This document shows positions 5,722 to 9,276 of a DNA stretch of 9,276 nucleotides, piece after piece. The first letter of the stretch is position 1. Every line of letters starts with the position of its first letter. Both the position numbers and the translations under genes were made by a program. The notes under the pieces were generated by a model. That model searched no databases. It saw nothing but the letters and a program-made list of their open reading frames with translations, and had not been told where the DNA came from. This stretch comes from an uncultured Magnetococcales bacterium (GTDB lineage Bacteria; Pseudomonadota; Magnetococcia; Magnetococcales; Magnetaquicoccaceae), in assembly GCA_903913345.1 (NCBI GenBank), contig CAIWLA010000584.1:1-9276 (forward strand). Reading direction: 5' to 3'.

Positions 5722-8031
5722 TCAGAAGATCATGGACCAGTTCATGCCGATGGTCGCCGCGCGGTTGCCCGCGATATTTTGCGCGTCCTCCATGTACCCG
5801 GCCTGCAGGTTGATCTTTTGCGAACGGGAGATCGGCGTATCATAGGAGAGGGTATAATCCCTTTCACGGCCGGTCGGTACCAGGGAGACGCTCTGGAAGC
5901 CGATGGAGGGGACGCCGGTCACCGGATCAATCTGGGTCATCGCCAGAGAGGCCGAACCCTCCGTCACCCGCAGGGGTTGCTTCACGGAGGCGGACAATTT
6001 ATCGGCCGGGTTGAACAGATCCTGGCTGGTCCAGTTCATCCCCCAGGATTGGGAGCGGAGTGTGGTCACCCCGGCAAAAAGGCTGTCGCTGGCACCGGCT
6101 GAGGGCCGGGTGGTCGCCTGTGAGGCCTCCAGATAGAGCGTGTTGTGGGGATTCAGGCTGATCAAGGCCGAAAGCCCCATTTCATTGCTGTGGTTGCCGC
6201 TGCCCATGTTCAGGGTGGACGAGGTGTCATAGGTTGCACCCATCAGGCTGTGGCTCTCGTTGAGAGAGCGAAAGGAGGCACCCAGTTGCAGATGGTTGGT
6301 CAAACGGCGGGTGAGACCCGCTCCGAAACTGCTCGCGCTGGGCGTGGTCCAGGCGGGGCGGGATCCCGACAGGAGTTGATCCTGGGGGGCCGCCGTCGCG
6401 CTGTAGGACAAAGCCATCCGGGTCTCTTCGTTCAGTTTGACCCCGTATGCCAACTGCACCCCCCCCTCCGTCAGGGAGGCCAGATTGGTCGAAAGGGCGG
6501 CGGCGGCCGAGGCGGCCACCTCGGAACCATAGAGTGCCTTGGCATACGAATACGGAGACGGCATCACCGGACCATAGCCCACCGCGATGGTCGTCTCGTT
6601 GCGATCGGTCCACATCATGTAGCCGGCCTGTTGCGCCGCCTGCTGATCCGCCAGGGAGACCGGGCTGAACGAAAGGCTGCCCCCCTCCGGGTGGCTGGGC
6701 ATCAGATAGGAGAGTTCACTGCCATCGGCAAACGACATCCGGTTGGGACCGGTATTGACGTGGGTTGGCAGGGGATTGAGGGTGGCCCCTGTCGGTCTGG
6801 TGAGAATCAGGCCGGACAGATTGACCGTAAAATTGCGCTGGTAGCCATCCAGGGAGGTATAATTGGCCAGCAGGGAACGGACGGCCGTCAGACTGCCGAG
6901 GGCACCCCCCGTCACCATGGAGCCGGTCAAGCTGGTCACCGCCACGGGCTGGCCATTGGCCTGGGTAATACTGAGTGTCCCATACGGCTGGAAGGCGGTG
7001 CCCAGATTGACCAGGCCGTTGCCGTAGCGGCTATCGACACCCTTGGTGCCCATATCGCTCGCGGTGCCCAGCAACAGGTTGGCCGCTGAGCCATTGGTCT
7101 TCAGAATGGGCCAGGCAGACTCCAACAGCATGAGGGAACCACTGATGATCGGCGTGGACATGGAGGTGCCCGACCAGGCGGCGAAGGTATTGGCACCGGC
7201 GGTTACATCGGGTGCCAGAATGTTTTCGCCGGGGGCCACGATCCATCGGGAGGCATAAGCGGTCCTGACACCAGAACCATTCACGAGTGAACCGGTACCG
7301 GGCGTGTTGCTGAAGGAAGATCCGACATTGGTGGGAGAGACCGAGCCGACCAGAACCAGATGGGCGATGGCCGTATCGGTCAATCCCGATGTGTTGGCAT
7401 TGGCCACCAGGGCCGCCGCACTGTTGCCACCCGCCCAGACGACAAAGGCCCCCTTGCCGGCGGCATAATTGATGGCCGAGACGATGGTGGGGTCATTCAT
7501 GTAGGTCAGGGAGAGGTTGATGACAGAGGCCCCGGCGTTGGCCGCCCGGATGAGGCCGTTGGCGACATCGGTACTGTACCCGGAACCGGCGGCATTGAGC
7601 ACCTTTTCGGCTGCCATGTTGGCATCAGGGGCCACGCCGATCACACTGCCTGCCGCCGTCCGATAGCCCCCATAATTGACGGCAAAGGGCATGGTGCCAT
7701 TGGCCGCCGCAATGGAGGCCACGGCCGTCCCGTGGCCGTTGTCATCCGTGTACCCATTGGAGCACCGGAATGAGCCAGCCGCACAGGAACTCAAGTTGTT
7801 GGAGACCTGACCGGAGACAAACAGCCCACTATTGGCCACAATACCGGTGTCAACGGTGACCAGGAGTTGTCCCTTGCCCCAGGTCGCCGCCGATTCAATG
7901 GTGTCGGTCAGTCCGATCTGGGTGAGCCAGGGTGCATAGGTGGCCGCCTGGGCCGGTGCAACCAGGGCAAAGGCAGCGACATGAGCCGCCAGACAGGCGG
8001 CCGATTGGAACAGGGTGTTTTTCACAGCCAT
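5722..8031 (-). CDS. Subtilisin-family (S8) autotransporter serine protease
   Basis: A type V secreted protease: Sec export, then the C-terminal barrel inserts in the outer membrane and displays or releases the protease. Numbering is from the third of three consecutive ATGs (8031), preferred because AAAGGGG then lies 7 bases upstream; the first ATG (8037) has it almost touching. The protein is 769 aa. Signal peptide 1-29, cleavage after AQA. The S8 domain fills about 32-345, with catalytic Asp61 (LLVTVDTGI), His100 (DDNGHGTAVAS), oxyanion Asn203 (WAGGNS) and Ser290 (SGTSMSTP), so it looks active. Cys83 and Cys90 could pair. A short linker of about 120 residues leads to a beta-barrel of about 300 residues (about 470-769) with alternating polar and apolar strands, ending GMNWSMIF; a terminal Phe is typical of BAM substrates. 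The architecture resembles NalP-type proteases with a minimal passenger. Substrate unknown. A G8 tract lies in the barrel coding region. Confidence 0.95.
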   Translation of the reverse strand: MAVKNTLFQSAACLAAHVAAFALVAPAQAATYAPWLTQIGLTDTIESAATWGKGQLLVTVDTGIVANSGLFVSGQVSNNLSSCAAGSFRCSNGYTDDNGHGTAVASIAAANGTMPFAVNYGGYRTAAGSVIGVAPDANMAAEKVLNAAGSGYSTDVANGLIRAANAGASVINLSLTYMNDPTIVSAINYAAGKGAFVVWAGGNSAAALVANANTSGLTDTAIAHLVLVGSVSPTNVGSSFSNTPGTGSLVNGSGVRTAYASRWIVAPGENILAPDVTAGANTFAAWSGTSMSTPIISGSLMLLESAWPILKTNGSAANLLLGTASDMGTKGVDSRYGNGLVNLGTAFQPYGTLSITQANGQPVAVTSLTGSMVTGGALGSLTAVRSLLANYTSLDGYQRNFTVNLSGLILTRPTGATLNPLPTHVNTGPNRMSFADGSELSYLMPSHPEGGSLSFSPVSLADQQAAQQAGYMMWTDRNETTIAVGYGPVMPSPYSYAKALYGSEVAASAAAALSTNLASLTEGGVQLAYGVKLNEETRMALSYSATAAPQDQLLSGSRPAWTTPSASSFGAGLTRRLTNHLQLGASFRSLNESHSLMGATYDTSSTLNMGSGNHSNEMGLSALISLNPHNTLYLEASQATTRPSAGASDSLFAGVTTLRSQSWGMNWTSQDLFNPADKLSASVKQPLRVTEGSASLAMTQIDPVTGVPSIGFQSVSLVPTGRERDYTLSYDTPISRSQKINLQAGYMEDAQNIAGNRAATIGMNWSMIF
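6459..6466 (-). repeat. Homopolymer tract (G8 in the coding direction) in the autotransporter barrel
   Basis: Eight C on the plus strand, G8 in the gene, encoding Glu-Gly-Gly-Val in the early barrel region. It is in frame here. A one-base slip would remove most of the barrel and so block surface display. Confidence 0.9.
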
Positions 8032-8037
8032 CATCAT

Positions 8038-8045
8038 TCCCCTTT
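8038..8045 (-). promoter_or_regulatory. Ribosome binding site deciding among three tandem ATG codons
   Basis: AAAGGGGA on the minus strand directly abuts ATGATGATG. The GGGG core is 1 base from the first ATG, 4 from the second and 7 from the third, so the third is the best-spaced start (MAVKN). Confidence 0.65.
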
Positions 8046-8099
8046 ATGATTCGAATGAAACCGGATACGGAGGTCAATTCGACTCGCTGGCCAAATGGT

Positions 8100-8109
8100 G
8101 GTGATCACC
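8100..8109. promoter_or_regulatory. 10-bp palindrome GGTGATCACC in the autotransporter leader
   Basis: A perfect dyad, 69 bases before the preferred start codon and downstream of the candidate promoter. It could be an operator for a dimeric regulator. Palindromes this short can occur by chance, so this is weak. Confidence 0.2.
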
Positions 8110-8221
8110 CCCTGTATCCACCTATCGGTTGGATAGACTTCGCCCAACAGACAGCAAATAATGAACCAAGAGTAAAACGGGCGGCGGAAACGGAAAGGAA
8201 GTTTTGTAACACACTGAAAAC

Positions 8222-8250
8222 AATATACAAGACATCGACATCACGAACAA
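8222..8250 (-). promoter_or_regulatory. Candidate sigma70-type promoter for the autotransporter gene
   Basis: On the minus strand, TTGTTC (8250-8245) and TATATT (8227-8222) are 17 bases apart, in the AT-rich part of the gap. The -10 box matches TATAAT at five of six positions; the -35 box keeps TTG only. Transcription would start near 8215. Confidence 0.4.
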
Positions 8251-8307
8251 TAAAAAAATGCACCATCCCCGATTTTATCGACACAGAGGCGTTCAAATGG
8301 AAAATAA

Positions 8308-8340
8308 TTTTTTACACTGCGGACCGGTTTGTGTAAAAAA
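8308..8340 (-). terminator. Symmetric T6/A6-flanked hairpin after the PagP-like gene
   Basis: TTTTTTACAC (8308-8317) and GTGTAAAAAA (8331-8340) are perfect 10-base inverted arms around a 13-base loop, beginning 17 bases after the PagP-like stop on the minus strand. In that direction the sequence continues TTATTTT. The stem is mostly A-T with only two G-C pairs, so it is a modest terminator, but the placement fits. Confidence 0.45.
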
Positions 8341-8357
8341 ACGGACGACCCCCCCTA

Positions 8358-8852
8358 TTAAAACGGGATAACCAGCGTGGGCATCAAGGCCGCATCGCCC
8401 AGCAGGTTGATCTCGCCATACACGCTGTCGCTGAAACGGTAGCCGATGGTCGGTATCAATCCCGGTGAAAAACCGTTATGGTTGAGCGGCACCTTGTCCT
8501 TGTACTGTCCGACATAGCCGTACATCAGGCCAGCCGTCCATTGCAGATAGCCTCTATCCCAGCCGAAGGGGTCGAAAAATCGCTGGCCGCCAAGCAGGCA
8601 GACACTGGGTTGACCAAACGAGTTGGTAAAGACCGCGCCGCTGGCGATCCAGTGCTCTTCCAGTCTCTTCGTGAATCCCGCCAGAACCACTGGTTTGTGT
8701 TCACTGCTGGGATGATAATGGATCGTGAAGGGGCTGACGACAAAGTCCCAGCCCTCAGAGGTATCCTCCGCATGGGCCACCATCCCCTGACAGCCGGTTA
8801 CGACGAGTGTTACCAACAACAGTCTGAAACGAAATGATTTTGAACAATTCAT
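8358..8852 (-). CDS. Small outer-membrane beta-barrel protein, PagP-like
   Basis: The frame stays open 231 bases further upstream, but the ATG at 8852 is chosen because a signal peptide starts there (MNCSKSFRFRLLLVTLVV). The Shine-Dalgarno match is weak (GGATGG). The protein is 164 aa. Cleavage could follow MVAHA (28) by signal peptidase I, although VTGC at 18-21 also fits a lipobox. The mature part (about 136 aa) is rich in aromatic and Gly residues with amphipathic strands and ends in Phe. By eye it aligns with PagP, which moves palmitate from phospholipid to lipid A: FTIHYH (His45) with ITWHAR (catalytic His33), AVFTNSFG (Asn77-Ser78) with AMAFKDSW (Asp76-Ser77), and WTAGLMYGY...GLIPTIGY with FTAGVTA...LLPLASVGY. 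Related proteins are, as I recall, often labelled hypothetical or sn-glycerol-3-phosphate transporter; I see no transporter feature. Outer-membrane barrel is likely; acyltransferase activity is inference. Confidence 0.75.
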   Translation of the reverse strand: MNCSKSFRFRLLLVTLVVTGCQGMVAHAEDTSEGWDFVVSPFTIHYHPSSEHKPVVLAGFTKRLEEHWIASGAVFTNSFGQPSVCLLGGQRFFDPFGWDRGYLQWTAGLMYGYVGQYKDKVPLNHNGFSPGLIPTIGYRFSDSVYGEINLLGDAALMPTLVIPF

Positions 8853-8881
8853 TGACCATCCATAGCGACACGCAGGGAGCG

Positions 8882-8911
8882 ACCAACGCTGGCCAGGTAC
8901 CCTTCGTTGGT
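8882..8911 (-). promoter_or_regulatory. 7-bp inverted repeat in the PagP-like gene leader
   Basis: ACCAACG (8882-8888) and CGTTGGT (8905-8911) are perfect inverted arms around 16 bases, 30-59 bases before the PagP-like ATG. It could be a leader hairpin or an operator. Position is suggestive, function unknown. Confidence 0.35.
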
Positions 8912-8970
8912 GAACCACCCGATTCCTGAAGACGACGAACCCTTTTCTGGCAAGTTCTGGCTGCCCATCT

Positions 8971-8998
8971 CTTATCCTGAAGTCTGCATTGTAATCAA
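8971..8998 (-). promoter_or_regulatory. Possible promoter for the PagP-like gene
   Basis: On the minus strand, TTGATT (8998-8993) and GATAAG (8976-8971) are 16 bases apart. The boxes match the sigma70 consensus at four of six positions each. It lies upstream of the inverted repeat at 8882-8911, which would then fall in the transcribed leader. Confidence 0.3.
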
Positions 8999-9092
8999 CA
9001 CAACCGCCCATGGCAAGTCCACCAGGGGGCATGCCCTCAGGATTCGGCGGGCAACCAACCAAAATGACGTATCGCGCACGCAATCACCTCGA

Positions 9093-9163
9093 CCATCTGG
9101 GCGGCGGTTCTCCCCCTTTGAGCCAGCAGGACTGAAAGGGGGCGTCCAGGCCCGCCGCCATGG
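9093..9163. repeat. Nested inverted repeat / large imperfect hairpin
   Basis: Three sets of arms are nested: CCAT/ATGG (9093-9096 / 9160-9163), GGCGGCGG/CCGCCGCC (9100-9107 / 9152-9159) and CCCCCTTT/AAAGGGGG (9112-9119 / 9135-9142) around a 15-base loop. Together they make a 71-base structure with 20 paired positions per arm and small internal loops. No U tract follows on either strand, so a simple terminator is unlikely. It could be a dispersed palindromic element, a structured RNA or chance in GC-rich DNA. Confidence 0.5.
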
Positions 9164-9228
9164 CGACATCCACTGTGAACGGAATGATCGTCCAAAACGT
9201 TGAAGAGCGGATGCCGCAGTCTTCCCCC

Positions 9229-9254
9229 AATTATAATGCACTACTGCAATAATT
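9229..9254. repeat. Imperfect AT-rich inverted repeat near the right edge
   Basis: AATTAT-AA-TGCA (9229-9240) pairs with TGCAATAATT (9245-9254) around CTAC, giving ten pairs with a 2-base bulge. It contains TATAAT on the plus strand (9232-9237) and, overlapping it, on the minus strand (9235-9230), but no convincing -35 box is seen on either strand. Confidence 0.35.
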
Positions 9255-9276
9255 CTTTGCGTCTGCGCATGTTTTC

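Larger units (their letters stand above)
8032..8357. other. Gene-free, AT-richer intergenic region
   Basis: The 326 bases between the autotransporter start and the PagP-like stop are clearly richer in A/T than the flanks. Open frames here (one plus, one minus) show no recognisable domain, codon bias or good ribosome site. The region holds a promoter candidate at 8222-8250, a 10-bp palindrome at 8100-8109 and a hairpin at 8308-8340. It would give the autotransporter mRNA a leader of roughly 180 bases. Confidence 0.7.
8853..9276. other. Region upstream of the PagP-like gene without a supported gene
   Basis: These 424 bases up to the window edge contain open frames on both strands (for example 8907-9203 plus and 9241-8972 minus). 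None has a recognisable domain, a hydrophobic or catalytic pattern, or a clear ribosome site. The stretch carries several inverted repeats and two AT-rich patches and looks like intergenic or decayed DNA. Confidence 0.55.

Noticed and set aside
6145..7089. 314-aa open frame on the plus strand inside the autotransporter
   Set aside because: It is antisense to the protease and barrel, rich in Gly, Arg, His and Gln, with no motif or ribosome site.
7360..7773. 137-aa plus-strand open frame opposite the protease domain
   Set aside because: It is a shadow of the subtilisin domain, which carries all its catalytic residues.
8105..8336. Short open frames on both strands in the 8032-8357 gap
   Set aside because: The minus one has a hydrophobic stretch, but there is no ribosome site and the region is better explained as promoter and leader DNA.
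8907..9203. 98-aa plus-strand open frame near the right edge
   Set aside because: No family, no clear ribosome site, and it spans the nested inverted repeat; coding is not supported.
8972..9241. 89-aa minus-strand open frame near the right edge
   Set aside because: Arg/Trp/Ser-rich with no motif, overlapping other open frames and the inverted repeat; evidence is too weak to call a gene.

Overview
The window is GC-rich, densely coding bacterial DNA from a Gram-negative organism with an outer membrane. Evidence for this is a chemoreceptor and CheA pair, two proteins with outer-membrane beta-barrels ending in Phe, and secreted envelope proteins with Sec signal peptides. The style (hybrid CheA-REC, heavy GGG/CCC codon use, SLT type) fits Pseudomonadota, possibly a Magnetococcia- or Alphaproteobacteria-like lineage. 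That placement is a guess from protein style, not a measured result. No rRNA, tRNA, CRISPR array, transposase or phage gene was found.

Layout. Plus strand: bases 1-1629 are the 3' part of a methyl-accepting chemotaxis protein (MCP) whose start lies before the window. One base later (1631-3946) comes a CheA histidine kinase with a receiver domain fused at its C-terminus. After a 199-base gap comes a secreted lytic transglycosylase (4146-4814). Minus strand, convergent with it: a secreted Cys-rich protein with one Sel1-like repeat (5643-4882), a subtilisin-type autotransporter (8031-5722) and a small PagP-like outer-membrane barrel protein (8852-8358). A perfect 15-bp GC-rich hairpin separates the autotransporter from the Sel1-like gene. 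The gaps at 8032-8357 and 8853-9276 hold candidate promoters, hairpins and inverted repeats but no gene I can support.

How it fits together. The MCP and CheA-REC are almost certainly co-translated and form a receptor/kinase module. The receptor tip departs from the enteric consensus and the kinase carries its own receiver, so it may control something other than standard flagellar swimming. The remaining four genes all act in the envelope: peptidoglycan cleavage, a periplasmic or secreted Cys-rich protein, a surface protease and an outer-membrane barrel that may be a lipid enzyme. Nothing in the sequence shows they form one pathway.

The observations most worth checking are: G/C homopolymer tracts of 8-9 bases inside three genes (possible slippage sites); the PagP-like barrel with Asn where PagP has its conserved Asp; the hairpin just upstream of the Sel1-like gene; and a nested inverted repeat near the right edge that could be a mobile repeat or structured RNA. 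I see no clear case for a wholly new multi-gene system here.
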